64,000 bases of DNA from Kamptonema formosum PCC 6407 (lineage in GTDB: Bacteria; Cyanobacteriota; Cyanobacteriia; Cyanobacteriales; Microcoleaceae), in NCBI RefSeq assembly GCF_000332155.1, contig NZ_KB235904.1:1758721-1822720 (forward strand). The letters run 5' to 3'. The stretch's first letter is position 1, and each line of letters opens with the position of its first letter. Positions 52,802 to 62,244 of this stretch are shown here, one piece after another. The position numbers were made by a program, and so were the translations under genes. Below the pieces are notes generated by a model. It was not told the DNA's origin and did not search any database. It saw only the letters and a list, made by a program, of their open reading frames with translations.

Positions 52802-53611
52802 TCAGTTTCCAAAACTTTCAAATTTCCACTCTGGCAGGTGATGTAGCGCTGCGGCATAAGTCAGGTTGTATTGTAGTGGGGTGAGGGTGATGTAATTTTG
52901 GCGAATTGCTTGTACATCAGTTGGTATATCATGGGGAAGAGGTGGGTCTGTGGTTTCTTCAACTTCTTCTAATAACTCTCCTGCAAGCCAATAATAACTT
53001 TTGCCTCGCGGATCTACTCGTTTTTGAAATATATCGAAATAACGGCGGATGCCTTGACGCGCGATCGCAACTCCGGCAATTTCTGCCTGCGGGACGGCAG
53101 GGATGTTAACGTTCAATAACATTGGCTCTGCCATTGGCTTTTCAATCAAGTTCGCTACTAAATTTTGAGCAAAGTTTACTCCTGCTTGAAAATCCCGCGA
53201 AGTGTAACTGGCAAGACTAAAGGCAATGCTGGGAATGCCTTCGATGATGCCTTCCATTGCAGCGGAAACTGTACCAGAGTAGAGGATGTCTGTTCCTAAG
53301 TTGGGGCCGTGATTGATGCCGGAAAGTACAAAGTCTGGCCGTTTTTCAAGTAATGCCCACAAAGCTAGTTTAATGCAATCGGCAGGTGTACCGGAACAAG
53401 CCCAAGCTTTCACTTTTGGGTCAAAGATGGAATCGACTATTTCGGCCCGGATTGGTTGGTGAAGGGTGAGGCCGTGTCCGGTGGCGGAACGTTCTCGGTC
53501 AGGACAAACTACGCTAACATCGTGACCTGCGGCGGCGAGGGTGTTGGCAAGACTACGAATGCCTTGAGCGAAGATGCCATCGTCGTTGCTAATTAATAGT
53601 TTTACCATCAA
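52802..53611 (-). CDS. surE: 5'/3'-nucleotidase SurE
   Basis: The SurE signature is intact: [18 protein letters not shown] with the metal-binding Asp10-Asp11, [13 protein letters not shown], and [26 protein letters not shown] with the metal-binding Asn. The enzyme removes phosphate from nucleoside monophosphates and is thought to help clear damaged nucleotides. The length of 269 residues fits cyanobacterial SurE. The gene is in the same direction as the zinc-ribbon gene and the methyltransferase upstream, without overlap. Confidence 0.96.
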   Translation of the reverse strand: MMVKLLISNDDGIFAQGIRSLANTLAAAGHDVSVVCPDRERSATGHGLTLHQPIRAEIVDSIFDPKVKAWACSGTPADCIKLALWALLEKRPDFVLSGINHGPNLGTDILYSGTVSAAMEGIIEGIPSIAFSLASYTSRDFQAGVNFAQNLVANLIEKPMAEPMLLNVNIPAVPQAEIAGVAIARQGIRRYFDIFQKRVDPRGKSYYWLAGELLEEVEETTDPPLPHDIPTDVQAIRQNYITLTPLQYNLTYAAALHHLPEWKFESFGN

Positions 53612-53739
53612 GTTTTGTAGTTATATAACTATTTTAGTTTACGCGATCGCTCTGTATTTCTTACTCTCAATTCTGAGAGTTTTTATGTTTTTGATTTGCT
53701 TGCTCAACTCTCTGCGCGATCGCTTCCTTTCCTATGAAG

Positions 53740-53852
53740 AAGGGGCTAGGGGCTAGGGACTAGGGACTAGGGAAAGAGGGGGAGCAATTACCAATTACCA
53801 ATTACCAATTACCAATTAGCAATTGCCAATTACCAATTATCATTAAACTTAA
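53740..53852. repeat. GGGGCTA and AATTACC heptamer arrays
   Basis: About four GGGGCTA-like units (53740-53775) are followed by about eight AATTACC/AATTAGC units (53785-53842), upstream of surE. Confidence 0.8.
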
Positions 53853-53879
53853 AATCTTTATAGTGTATATCTGCAATTT

Positions 53880-54680
53880 TTATTTCCTCGCAACTACCGC
53901 CAAATTCCAAGCAAATCGCTTCATTCCTGGCAATTTTTTCAAAAGGTTATCTAAGTTTTCTAACCGCCGATATTCTGGCTCTAATCTTGCTTGTTCGATA
54001 ATAATTTTCTTCCAATAGCGCTCTTTATTCGGATGCACTCTTTCTATCAAATAAAAGCGTAAAAAAATCCAAAGCGTAGCCAGCCAAAAAGTATCATAAG
54101 CCACATCTGAATACAGAGAATTGACAAATTTAACAATGTTAATATCCAAAGGAGTCTCATCTTCAGTCCGCACTTTCGTCGCCATCCGCCGATAAACATT
54201 AATTATAGGATTGTGCTTCAGCGGTTCCCAAAAACAAGCTTTTCCACCTGGTTTAAGCACTCGGTGCATTTCTCGAATTGCTATTTTAGGTTCTGGCAAA
54301 TGGTGTAACAAATTCGAGGCGTAGACAATATCAAAAGTATTATCGGGAAACTCTAATTCCATCGCATTTGCAGTGCAACCTTCAATTTTCACGCCGTTTT
54401 TCTCTGCTAATTGCAGAGCAACTTCTACCATTCCGGGTGAATAGTCAGTTGCTACGCATAGCGCACCTTTTTTAGCGAAATAAACGCTATTTTCACCTGC
54501 GCCACAGCCCAAATCTAAGAGTTTTTTGCCTGTAATATCGCCTAATTGTTTGAGAATAAATCGATTTTCGGGGGCTGTACAGGCTTCAAAATAATCTTTG
54601 ACTCGAATGCCGTCAACATCTATTGTAGATGCCCAAGCATCGTGGAATTGTCGCTCTTTTTCTAGTGTTTTATCTTGCAT
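53880..54680 (-). CDS. Class I SAM-dependent methyltransferase
   Basis: Motif I is KLLDLGCGAGENSVYFAKKGA, motif II is VATDYSPGMVEVA, and the FPDNTFDIVYASNLLHHLPEP strand with MHRVLKPGGKACFWEP is typical of the UbiE/Methyltransf_11 group. The protein has 266 residues and no membrane segment. It ends KLPGMKRFAWNLAVVARK. The substrate is unknown; quinone, lipid or sterol-type substrates are common in this group. Confidence 0.85.
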   Translation of the reverse strand: MQDKTLEKERQFHDAWASTIDVDGIRVKDYFEACTAPENRFILKQLGDITGKKLLDLGCGAGENSVYFAKKGALCVATDYSPGMVEVALQLAEKNGVKIEGCTANAMELEFPDNTFDIVYASNLLHHLPEPKIAIREMHRVLKPGGKACFWEPLKHNPIINVYRRMATKVRTEDETPLDINIVKFVNSLYSDVAYDTFWLATLWIFLRFYLIERVHPNKERYWKKIIIEQARLEPEYRRLENLDNLLKKLPGMKRFAWNLAVVARK

Positions 54681-54779
54681 CTTAATGAGTACCTAAAGCA
54701 TTAACATCACCCCAGAGAGTCGCCACTTCAAAGGTCAATTCTTCTTGTAAGCTTTTTATAAATTGACCCAATTAAAGCT

Positions 54780-54925
54780 AGGGTGGGCGCAAGCCGCAAG
54801 TTTGTAACTCATAGCTAAATCCAATTAAAAATTAAAAGTTAAAAATTTAATTAATTTCCTTTTTAATTTTTAATTTTTAACTTTTAATTTTTGAGAAAGC
54901 CGATCGCCCACCTTACAAGTTATTA
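54780..54925. repeat. Large AT-rich palindrome with GGTGGGCG ends
   Basis: The ends AGGGTGGGCG and CGCCCACCTT face each other. Inside are AATTAAAAATTAAAAGTTAAAA and its complement (in stretches), so most of the 145 bases could fold into one hairpin. It fills the 304-base gap between the methyltransferase and leuA genes, and may be a MITE-like element. Confidence 0.6.
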
Positions 54926-54984
54926 AGCCTATTCGGATCGAAAACAAAACGCATCTTATTTTTCATCAGAATCGGCTGTAAGAT

Positions 54985-56640
54985 TTACGGAGTCATCTCT
55001 CTAACTTGTGCCTTTTCACCGATATCATCCATTAGCCGCATGAGATTCTGGTTGGAAGTCTCAAACCCTGGATTTAATGAAGCATAAAGACGATTCAACG
55101 CACTGACATAAGCTTGTGCTGAGGCGACAATAATATCAGTATTAGCAGCATGACCGGAAAATACTTTACCTTCATGTCGCAACCGAATTGTAACTTCTCC
55201 GATCGCATCAATTCCCGCCGTCACCGACTGCACAGAAAACTCAATTAACTCATTCGGTACGTTTACCACGCGGTTAATTGCCCTGTACACGGCATCCACT
55301 GGGCCTGTGCCGATCGCAGCATCCGTCAATTCCTCGCCTGTTGGTGTCCTTAGCGTCACCGTCGCCGTTGGCCTGGCGCGATCGCCACAGGAAACCTGTA
55401 CCAATTCTACCCGGAAAAGCTCTGGCGGTTGGTGGATTTCGTCGTTCGCGATCGCCTCCAAATCCCAATCAGTAATTTCTTTCTTCTTGTCTGCCAAATC
55501 TTTAAATTTGACAAATGCCTTATTCAACTCATCATCTGACAGTTCAAAACCCAATTCTTTTAACCGACTTTGGAAAGCATGGCGACCAGAAAGTTTACCC
55601 AGAACGATTTGATTATCAGTCAAACCGATTGAGGTAGCATCCATAATTTCATAAGTCAGCTTATTCTTCAAAACCCCGTCTTGATGAATTCCCGACTCGT
55701 GGGCAAAAGCATTCGCCCCTACAATTGCCTTATTTGGCTGCACCAACATCCCCGTTAAAGTCGAAACCAAACGCGAAGTCTTATAAATTTGGCGGGTGTC
55801 AATATTCGTCAGGGATTCCTCAGAATCTACTGGTCGTCCCAAGAAAGGATTAAAATATTGGCGACGGACGTGCAACGCCATTACTAACTCTTCTAAAGCT
55901 GCATTTCCCGCCCGTTCGCCAATACCATTAATCGTGCATTCTAACTGCCGGGCCCCATTTTTCACCGCTTCCAAGAAGTTAGCAACTGCCAAGCCTAGAT
56001 CGTTGTGACCGTGAACGGAAATAATCGCTTGGTCGATGTTAGGAACGTTTTCTTTGATGCCGCGAATTAAAGCCCCAAATTCAGCGGGAGTAGTGTAGCC
56101 AACCGTATCAGGGATATTAACAGTTGTCGCCCCAGCCGCGATCGCTCTTTCCAGCACTTGATATAAGAACTCTGGATCGGAACGACCCGCATCTTCTGGG
56201 GAAAATTCCACATCTTCTACAAAAGATTTAGCATGAGCCACCATCTCTGGTACAATTGCCAAAACCTCTGCTCTCGTCTTCTTCAACTTATATTCCAAGT
56301 GAATATCAGACGTTGCTAAAAAGGTATGAATCCGACGATTAGCTGCTGGTTCTAGAGCCTTAGCCGCTGCTTCAATATCATTTTTACTAGCTCTGGCCAA
56401 ACCGCAAATCGTCGGGCCACCTTCTACCCCAACCGTCTGAGCGATTTTTTGTACGGCCTCAAAATCTCCCGGACTAGCATAGGGAAAACCTGCTTCAATT
56501 ACATCCACACCCAATCTCGCTAACTGGCGTGCGATCGTCAGCTTTTCATCCACATTTAAGGCAGCCCCAGGCGACTGTTCCCCATCCCGTAAGGTCGTAT
56601 CAAAAATAATAATCCGGTCTTGTTTTGATTGATTTTTCAT
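54985..56640 (-). CDS. leuA: 2-isopropylmalate synthase
   Basis: This is the first enzyme of leucine synthesis, condensing acetyl-CoA with 2-oxoisovalerate. The catalytic barrel carries [17 protein letters not shown] and [13 protein letters not shown], with the metal-binding His pair and GHND. The C-terminal leucine-binding regulatory domain is present ([24 protein letters not shown] ... [19 protein letters not shown]). The 551-residue length fits the LeuA type 1 group. No leader peptide or T-box was seen upstream. The 246-base upstream gap is filled with repeats. Confidence 0.97.
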   Translation of the reverse strand: MKNQSKQDRIIIFDTTLRDGEQSPGAALNVDEKLTIARQLARLGVDVIEAGFPYASPGDFEAVQKIAQTVGVEGGPTICGLARASKNDIEAAAKALEPAANRRIHTFLATSDIHLEYKLKKTRAEVLAIVPEMVAHAKSFVEDVEFSPEDAGRSDPEFLYQVLERAIAAGATTVNIPDTVGYTTPAEFGALIRGIKENVPNIDQAIISVHGHNDLGLAVANFLEAVKNGARQLECTINGIGERAGNAALEELVMALHVRRQYFNPFLGRPVDSEESLTNIDTRQIYKTSRLVSTLTGMLVQPNKAIVGANAFAHESGIHQDGVLKNKLTYEIMDATSIGLTDNQIVLGKLSGRHAFQSRLKELGFELSDDELNKAFVKFKDLADKKKEITDWDLEAIANDEIHQPPELFRVELVQVSCGDRARPTATVTLRTPTGEELTDAAIGTGPVDAVYRAINRVVNVPNELIEFSVQSVTAGIDAIGEVTIRLRHEGKVFSGHAANTDIIVASAQAYVSALNRLYASLNPGFETSNQNLMRLMDDIGEKAQVREMTP

Positions 56641-56697
56641 GGTATTAGAACTGATGTCCTCCTGAGTTAAGTTGTGATTGAAACTTTGTTCCAGATA

Positions 56698-56886
56698 AAG
56701 AAGGGGCTAGGGGCTAGGGAAAGAGCGGGGGAGCAGGGGAGCAGCGGGGCAGGGGAGCGGGGGGGAGTATGAGTGATTACCAATTACCCATTACCCATTA
56801 CCCATTATCGATTACCAATTACCCATTACCCATTATCGATTACCAACTAACAACTAACAACTAACAACTAACAATTACCCATTATT
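56698..56886. repeat. Mixed heptamer arrays upstream of leuA
   Basis: GGGGCTA (56700-56718), GGGGAGC/GGGGAGCAG (56725-56767), ACCCATT (56775-56835 with two ATCGATTACC interruptions) and AACTAAC (56842-56870) follow one another. They cover most of the gap between the NYN gene and leuA. Confidence 0.85.
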
Positions 56887-57408
56887 CTAATAATCTATTT
56901 TCTCAATATGTTCGCGAATCTCGTTTAGGTCGATATACCGATCTGTAGCATTACGGAGTTCTCTAGCAATCATCCCTTCGGTTGATACGACTGTAATATG
57001 AGTATTTTTCGATCTTAGCAGCTCAATCGCCCTCTCAAAATCCCCATCCCCGCTGAAAAGCACAACTTGGTCATATTGATCGACTGTATTAAACATATCT
57101 ACGACTATCTCTATGTCTAAATTAGCTTTTTGAGAATATCTGCCAGAAGCGTCATCGTAGTATTCTTTGAGGATTTTAGTGCGAACTGTGTAACCCAGAC
57201 TAATCAAAGCATCTCGGAATCCCCTTTGATCTTGAGGGTCTTTAAGACCCGTATACCAGAAAGCGTTAATCAGCATTACATTTTGCTGTGCATTCTTGAA
57301 ATATTCCAACACTCGTCTCGGATCGAAAAACCAGCCATTTTTTTGTTGAGCGTAGAACATATTGTTCCCGTCTACAAAAATAGACAGACGGTTCATTGAG
57401 TTTGACAT
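56887..57408 (-). CDS. NYN-domain protein (LabA-like)
   Basis: The 173-residue product is one NYN (PIN-like) domain, matching the LabA/DUF88 group. The acidic residues typical of the nuclease site are kept: FVDGNNMFYAQ, NLDIEIVVDMFNTV and VLFSGDGDFERAIELLRSK. NYN domains are putative metal-dependent RNases; LabA in Synechococcus modulates circadian output. The start MSNSMNRLSIFVDGNN is usual for the family. Confidence 0.9.
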   Translation of the reverse strand: MSNSMNRLSIFVDGNNMFYAQQKNGWFFDPRRVLEYFKNAQQNVMLINAFWYTGLKDPQDQRGFRDALISLGYTVRTKILKEYYDDASGRYSQKANLDIEIVVDMFNTVDQYDQVVLFSGDGDFERAIELLRSKNTHITVVSTEGMIARELRNATDRYIDLNEIREHIEKIDY

Positions 57409-57541
57409 AAAAACTTAGACCTAATAATTGTAGAAAGGAATTTAATCTAAGTATTAGATTTTAGCAACATGGAGTTAACCTAGCAATGGAATAAAATTAA
57501 GAAATTTCCATTTCCCCAGTATTTCATATTTTAGGCTCTAC

Positions 57542-57616
57542 TGCCACAGAGTTGCTTTCATCTCATAAGCGGGCTGCTTTTGAGAAGAGGTATCGGCTGA
57601 GGGCAACTCTGTGGCA
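57542..57616. repeat. Perfect 14-bp inverted repeat pair
   Basis: TGCCACAGAGTTGC at 57542 and its exact complement at 57603-57616 are separated by 47 bases. There is no T run, so it resembles a small palindromic element. It lies in the 333-base gap between the Ycf29-like gene and the NYN gene, and precedes the NYN promoter region. Confidence 0.7.
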
Positions 57617-57741
57617 AATGTCTCTTTGGCGATCGCTCCGCTAAAAACAATAGTTATTGCCCTGTTGCAGCCCTCTAGCAAGCCCTTAGTTTTTGCACGC
57701 TCTGCCTTCCCTCTGTGTGATTAAATTGCAGCAATTTAAGC

Positions 57742-58389
57742 TTAAGCCTTTTTGCTCTCCAAGGCCCAGCGAGCCAACTCCGTCCGGTTGTGGAGGCCTG
57801 TTTTGCCCAACATATTGCTAACATGGCTTTCAATTGTCCGCTGGCTGACATTCATCACATCTGCAATATCACGGTTTGCCAACCCTTGGGACACCAACTG
57901 TACGACTTTTAACTCGGTTGGGGTTAAATCGACGTTGCGGCGGGCCTTGATTTTTGGCCCACTGTCGATCGCATTATTTTGGTGGCGAATCAATCTCGTT
58001 GCCTGCTTGAGGGAAGATTCTACTTGTGCCACGAGTTCTTCTGGCTCAAAGGGCTTGACAATATAAACGTCAGCCCCAGTGCTGAGACCTTTAACTCTAT
58101 CTTGGCTTTGACCCTTGGCAGACAGGAACAAAACTGGAATCCAACTGGTACGAGGATCTTCTCTGACGTGCTTGACTAAGGTGTAACCATCCATCTCTGG
58201 CATCATCACGTCACAAATAATTAAGTCGGGAAGATCCTCTTCTAGTTTTTCCAGGGCTTCTCGGCCATTTTCTGCTGTGACGACATCGTAGCCCCGAAAC
58301 TCTAGATAATCTTTAACTAGCAGTATCAAGTTGGGGTCGTCGTCAACCAGCATTAGCCGTTTTTGATCTCCTATATTAATTTCCTTCAT
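57742..58389 (-). CDS. Ycf29-like NarL-type response regulator
   Basis: Receiver (LMLVDDDPNLILLVKDYL, phosphoacceptor Asp60 in LIICDVMMPEMDG, Lys in YIVKPFEPEEL) is linked to a LuxR-type helix-turn-helix (DLTPTELKVVQLVSQGLANRDIADVM ... TIESHVSNML). It closely resembles Ycf29/TctD-like regulators kept in cyanobacteria and red-algal plastids. The ATG at 58389 (MKEINIGDQK) is preferred to an upstream start at 58506, whose extra 39 residues are poorly protein-like. No kinase is nearby. Confidence 0.9.
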   Translation of the reverse strand: MKEINIGDQKRLMLVDDDPNLILLVKDYLEFRGYDVVTAENGREALEKLEEDLPDLIICDVMMPEMDGYTLVKHVREDPRTSWIPVLFLSAKGQSQDRVKGLSTGADVYIVKPFEPEELVAQVESSLKQATRLIRHQNNAIDSGPKIKARRNVDLTPTELKVVQLVSQGLANRDIADVMNVSQRTIESHVSNMLGKTGLHNRTELARWALESKKA

Positions 58390-58905
58390 CTTTATTCCTG
58401 CCTGGAGACTCCCGTCATAACTGTAGTGATTGCAACGCTGGCAGCGAACAAAACTTATCGGCTTGACGGTGAGAGGAAAGGCAGGGCAGGGTATATGCCT
58501 CTCCACGATTTAAAAGGAATTGTAATGAGGTGGGGGTTTTAGCCCCTTCGCCGAGGCGGGTCAACTAGGCTTTCCAGTCCCCTACTAGACCCCGTGTTAG
58601 GGGTTAGCAGTGGTGGTTGAGCTAATAATTTCCCGCTAATCTAATGTTATCTGGCGTGCTTCCTAAAGATGCACGCCAGCTAGATCGAGTGGGATATTTA
58701 GTCTGGAGACTTTCAGCCGCTTAATGCCCCTGTCTGTACGGTGCTACTTCTGAATACTATAGAGAAATTTGACTATAATGCCTACTTACGTACTTGAATG
58801 TTTTGAGCAGTGGCTGGGAAGAGCGAGTGATTTTACCCTTGATAACTAGCTGTGGTGTCTAATTCCTAACGATTGCGATTGTGATGGCGATCGTTACAGG
58901 AAATG
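58390..58905. other. Intergenic region upstream of the Ycf29-like gene
   Basis: This 516-base gap holds the regulator's promoter and a perfect hairpin CTGGCGTGC / GCACGCCAG (58651-58679, 9-bp stem, 11-base loop) with no T run after it. CCCCGTGTTAGGGG is another small palindrome at about 58589. I see no ORF. A small RNA is conceivable but nothing identifies one. Confidence 0.35.
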
Positions 58906-59373
58906 TTAGTGAGTGTGTAGCTCCTTATCTGGAAGAGGATGAGTTAAAAAAGCATATTCCTGAACTACTTGAGAGCCGATCAGATGTTCTTGAAGTATCC
59001 GCTCGATGATGGGTGGTGTGACATTCCGATACCACACACCGTCTGGATAGATGACCATAATCGGGCCGTTGCTACAAACGCGCAGACAATTGGCTTTGGT
59101 GCGAAAGATGCAACTTGGGCGATCGCCTGAAGGTTTATCTAATTTTAGTTCCTGTAAGCGTTTTTTTAGGTAGTTCCAAGCTTCCAGGCTGGCTTCTTTG
59201 TCGCAGCACTTGGGTACGGTTTGATCGGCACAGATAAAAATGTGCCTTTCGATTTGAGCTATTCCCAGGCTTTTCACGCAAGCGGCTAAGCTTGAGGTAC
59301 ATGATTCTTCGCTGTTTTGGCTGCTCTCTGAGGATTTAGAGGTGGCGATCGCGCTTGGTTCTCGATCGGACAT
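58906..59373 (-). CDS. Thioredoxin-fold [2Fe-2S] ferredoxin-like protein
   Basis: Residues about 40-140 look like the thioredoxin-like 2Fe-2S ferredoxin fold. HIFICADQTVPKCCDKEAS carries the first cysteines and CIFRTKANCLRVCSNGPIMVIYPDG the second pair (Cys-x3-Cys), followed by WYRNVTPPIIERILQEHL. Such proteins occur in cyanobacteria as soluble electron carriers or redox sensors. The N-terminal 35 residues are Ser/Glu-rich and poorly conserved. The exact partner is unknown. Confidence 0.83.
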   Translation of the reverse strand: MSDREPSAIATSKSSESSQNSEESCTSSLAACVKSLGIAQIERHIFICADQTVPKCCDKEASLEAWNYLKKRLQELKLDKPSGDRPSCIFRTKANCLRVCSNGPIMVIYPDGVWYRNVTPPIIERILQEHLIGSQVVQEYAFLTHPLPDKELHTH

Positions 59374-59426
59374 AGGGCTAATGGCGTGAAACTTCGTCTC
59401 TATTTTCGCACTGTCTGGGGTAGGGA

Positions 59427-59525
59427 AGAAGGGGCTAGGGGCTAGGGGCTAGGGGCTAGGGGGAGAATGGGGGAGAGGGGGAGGTAAGTAGGAGGGATTA
59501 TTAACAATTAACAATTAACAATTTT
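59427..59525. repeat. GGGGCTA and AACAATT heptamer arrays
   Basis: About four GGGGCTA units (59427-59460), a purine-rich stretch, then about three AACAATT units (59502-59522). They lie upstream of the ferredoxin-like gene. Confidence 0.75.
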
Positions 59526-59532
59526 GATTAAA

Positions 59533-59705
59533 ATAGCAACCGTGAAGACGTTTAGGGCACTGGCTTCTGGAGGACTTACGCACCCAACTAAAGAAACCGG
59601 GGTTTTTTACGAAAATACTTCGTTTTTACCCACAGATTCTCTCAAAAACCCGGTTTCTGGGACGACCTCCGTAAATCCATTATGGTTGAAACCATTGATT
59701 TGTCA
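59533..59705. repeat. ATAGCAACCG block interrupted by another element
   Basis: ATAGCAACCGTGAAGACG ... GGGCACTGGCTT (59533-59566) and TATGGTTGAAACCATTGATT (59681-59700) are the two halves of the repeat that is continuous at 44525-44585. The AGAAACCGGG element fills the gap between them. CCCCATC and CCCCTAG units follow up to about 59795. Confidence 0.65.
59571..59678. mobile_element. AGAAACCGGG palindromic element, most complete copy
   Basis: The left end AGGACTTACGCACCCAACT equals the terminal repeat of the MITE at 9661. The core arms AGAAACCGG and its complement lie at about 59592 and 59650-59658, and the right end CGTAAATCC is a diverged version of CGTAAGTCC. It lies inside an ATAGCAACCG repeat, which dates it as the later arrival. 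Confidence 0.65.
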
Positions 59706-59875
59706 CCTATTCCTCCCCATCCTCCCCATCTCCCCCATCTCCTCCATCCTCCCTCTCTCTTCCCTAGCCCCTAGCCCCTAGCCCCTAGCCCCTTCTACTG
59801 TGTAAGTTCTCCCCTAAATTAGTTCGGGAACCCGTACTGAGAAATTAGTTGCGATCGCCACCTTAACCAGTTAAA

Positions 59876-59902
59876 TTAGCACTCAGGAGTCGAGAGTGCT
59901 AA
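59876..59902 (+). promoter_or_regulatory. CIRCE operator (HrcA binding site) of groESL
   Basis: TTAGCACTC, nine bases, GAGTGCTAA: a perfect CIRCE inverted repeat, 114 bases before the groES start. In cyanobacteria the HrcA repressor binds here and releases on heat shock. The groES start is preceded by an AGCGAGGATTT ribosome-site region. Confidence 0.95.
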
Positions 59903-60015
59903 CTCTCAAAGAAATAAGCCAAAAGGCAGAAGGTGCAGAGTAAAAATACTTACCCTCTCCCTGGAAGGCTTAACTCTTAAAAATTTGCAAAGGCTGTAAT
60001 AAGCGAGGATTTTGT

Positions 60016-60327
60016 ATGGCAGCAGTATCTCTGAGTGTTTCTACCGTTAAACCGTTAGGCGAGCGCGTGTTCGTGAAAGTAAGCGCTAGCGAAGAAAAGA
60101 CGGCCGGTGGTATTTATATACCCGACAACGCGAAAGAAAAGCCCCAAGTAGGGGAAATTGCAGCAGTGGGCCCCGGCAAGCGCAACGATGACGGCACTCG
60201 CTGTGAAATGGATGTCAAGGTTGGCGACAAGGTTCTTTACTCCAAGTACGCTGGTACCGACATCAAACTCGGCACTGATGAATATGTCTTACTTGCCGAA
60301 AAAGATATTCTGGCGATCGTTGACTAA
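60016..60327 (+). CDS. groES: Co-chaperonin GroES
   Basis: The 103-residue product has the GroES fold blocks [12 protein letters not shown], the mobile loop [30 protein letters not shown], and [17 protein letters not shown] ... [14 protein letters not shown]. It caps the GroEL ring and assists protein folding. It lies under CIRCE control and shares an operon with groEL 148 bases downstream; the gap contains TAATGGC and AATTAGC repeats. Confidence 0.98.
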   Translation: MAAVSLSVSTVKPLGERVFVKVSASEEKTAGGIYIPDNAKEKPQVGEIAAVGPGKRNDDGTRCEMDVKVGDKVLYSKYAGTDIKLGTDEYVLLAEKDILAIVD

Positions 60328-60329
60328 AT

Positions 60330-60431
60330 AGCTAATGGCTAATGGCTAATTAGCGGGTTAATTCCTTATGGCATTAGCTTAACGGTTAAGAGCAATTAAC
60401 AATTAGCTATTAGCGATTAGCAATTAGCAAA
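60330..60431. repeat. Heptamer repeats between groES and groEL
   Basis: GCTAATG units follow the groES stop (60332-60350), and GCAATTA units lie at 60393-60430. They are within the operon transcript and not spaced by any ORF. Confidence 0.7.
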
Positions 60432-60475
60432 TTTTTCAAATTACAAACAAATTTCACTTACTGGAGTCGAAAACT

Positions 60476-62116
60476 ATGGCTAAGCGTATCATCTACAACG
60501 AAAATGCACGTCGCGCTCTAGAACGCGGTATGGACATTCTGGCCGAAGCAGTGGCCGTCACCCTTGGCCCTAAAGGTCGTAATGTAGTTCTAGAGAAGAA
60601 ATTTGGCGCTCCTCAAATTGTTAATGATGGCGTTACCATCGCTAAAGAAATTGAACTGGAAGACCATGTTGAAAATACTGGTGTGGCTCTGATTCGTCAA
60701 GCTGCTTCCAAAACTAATGATGCTGCTGGTGATGGTACCACGACTGCAACTGTGCTCGCTCACGCTATGGTCAAAGAAGGCCTGCGGAACGTAGCTGCTG
60801 GTGCAAATGCGATCGCTCTGAAGCGCGGTGTTGACAAGGCGACTAGCTTTTTAGTAGAAAAGATTGCCGAACACGCCAAACAAGTAGAAGATTCCAAGGC
60901 GATCGCTCAAGTTGGTGCAATTTCCGCCGGTAACGACGATGAAGTTGGCCAAATGATTGCCAACGCAATGGATAAAGTCGGTAAGGAAGGTGTGATTTCC
61001 CTCGAAGAAGGCAAATCCATGACTACCGAGCTCGAAATCACTGAAGGGATGCGCTTTGACAAAGGCTATATCTCTCCTTATTTCGTCACCGACACCGAAC
61101 GGATGGAAGCAATTCTAGAAGAACCTTTCATCTTGTTAACTGACAAGAAAATTGCTCTGGTACAGGATTTAGTTCCCGTCTTAGAACAAGTAGCACGCGC
61201 TGGTCGTCCGTTGCTGATCATCGCTGAAGATATTGAGAAAGAAGCTTTAGCTACTCTGGTTGTCAACAAACTGCGGGGCGTTTTGAACGTCACTGCTGTT
61301 AAGGCCCCTGGTTTTGGCGATCGCCGCAAATCCATGCTCGAAGATATCGCCGTGTTGACTGGCGGTCAAGTAATCACCGAAGATGCTGGCTTGAAGCTTG
61401 ACAATACCAAGCTGGATATGCTTGGTAAAGCACGCCGCATTTCTATCACCAAAGATAACACCACGATTGTTGCCGAAGGTAACGAAGTTGCTGTCAAATC
61501 TCGTTGCGAACAAATCCGCCGCCAGATGGACGAAACTGAGTCTTCCTACGACAAAGAAAAGCTACAAGAGCGCTTGGCTAAGTTGGCCGGTGGCGTAGCC
61601 GTAATCAAGGTAGGCGCTGCGACTGAAACTGAAATGAAGGATCGCAAACTGCGTTTAGAAGATGCGATCAACGCTACTAAAGCTGCTGTGGAAGAAGGTA
61701 TTGTTCCCGGTGGTGGCACAACTTTAGCTCACCTGACACCTCAGTTAGAAGAGTGGGCAAATAGCAGTCTGAAAGGTGAAGAATTAACCGGTGCTTTGAT
61801 TGTGGCACGGGCTCTGGCTGCTCCTCTGAAGCGGATTGCTGAAAATGCCGGTTTGAATGGTGCTGTAATCGCTGAGCGCGTGAAAGAGAAGCCATTTAAT
61901 GTTGGTTTCAATGCAGCTACTAATGAGTTTGTAGATATGTTTGAAGCTGGTATCGTTGACCCTGCGAAGGTGACTCGTTCCGCTTTGCAAAATGCAGCTT
62001 CTATTGCTGGGATGGTGTTGACGACTGAGTGTATCGTCGTTGATAAGCCTGAGCCCAAGGATGGCGCTCCTGCTGGTGCTGGTGGCGGTATGGGCGGTGG
62101 TGATTTCGATTACTAA
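60476..62116 (+). CDS. groEL: Chaperonin GroEL (operon copy)
   Basis: At 546 residues with [34 protein letters not shown] (catalytic Asp region), and the C-terminal [12 protein letters not shown], it is a standard GroEL. It folds client proteins in the cytosol with GroES and ATP. The presence of groES upstream marks it as GroEL1; cyanobacteria usually have a second, lone groEL elsewhere. A perfect palindrome follows the stop. Confidence 0.98.
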   Translation: MAKRIIYNENARRALERGMDILAEAVAVTLGPKGRNVVLEKKFGAPQIVNDGVTIAKEIELEDHVENTGVALIRQAASKTNDAAGDGTTTATVLAHAMVKEGLRNVAAGANAIALKRGVDKATSFLVEKIAEHAKQVEDSKAIAQVGAISAGNDDEVGQMIANAMDKVGKEGVISLEEGKSMTTELEITEGMRFDKGYISPYFVTDTERMEAILEEPFILLTDKKIALVQDLVPVLEQVARAGRPLLIIAEDIEKEALATLVVNKLRGVLNVTAVKAPGFGDRRKSMLEDIAVLTGGQVITEDAGLKLDNTKLDMLGKARRISITKDNTTIVAEGNEVAVKSRCEQIRRQMDETESSYDKEKLQERLAKLAGGVAVIKVGAATETEMKDRKLRLEDAINATKAAVEEGIVPGGGTTLAHLTPQLEEWANSSLKGEELTGALIVARALAAPLKRIAENAGLNGAVIAERVKEKPFNVGFNAATNEFVDMFEAGIVDPAKVTRSALQNAASIAGMVLTTECIVVDKPEPKDGAPAGAGGGMGGGDFDY

Positions 62117-62134
62117 TCGCTAGTTTGATGGAGT

Positions 62135-62164
62135 AGAGTGGGCGCAAACGTTTGCGCCCACTCT
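62135..62164 (+). terminator. Hairpin terminator after groEL
   Basis: AGAGTGGGCGCAAAC followed directly by its exact complement (15-bp stem, no loop), with CTTT after the second arm. It is 18 bases after the groEL stop and the best terminator candidate in the window. Confidence 0.75.
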
Positions 62165-62244
62165 CTTTGGTAATATAACGTAATCTGTTGATTAATCAAT
62201 CAAGCTATCATAGTGGTGTACTCTCTAGTATACTGAGAGGCTCT

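Noticed and set aside
55274..55612. Several ORFs on both strands inside leuA
   Set aside because: They are shadows within the regulatory domain of a clearly recognised leuA.
58585..58610. CCCC/GGGG palindrome read as a possible terminator
   Set aside because: No gene ends nearby in the right direction and no T run follows.
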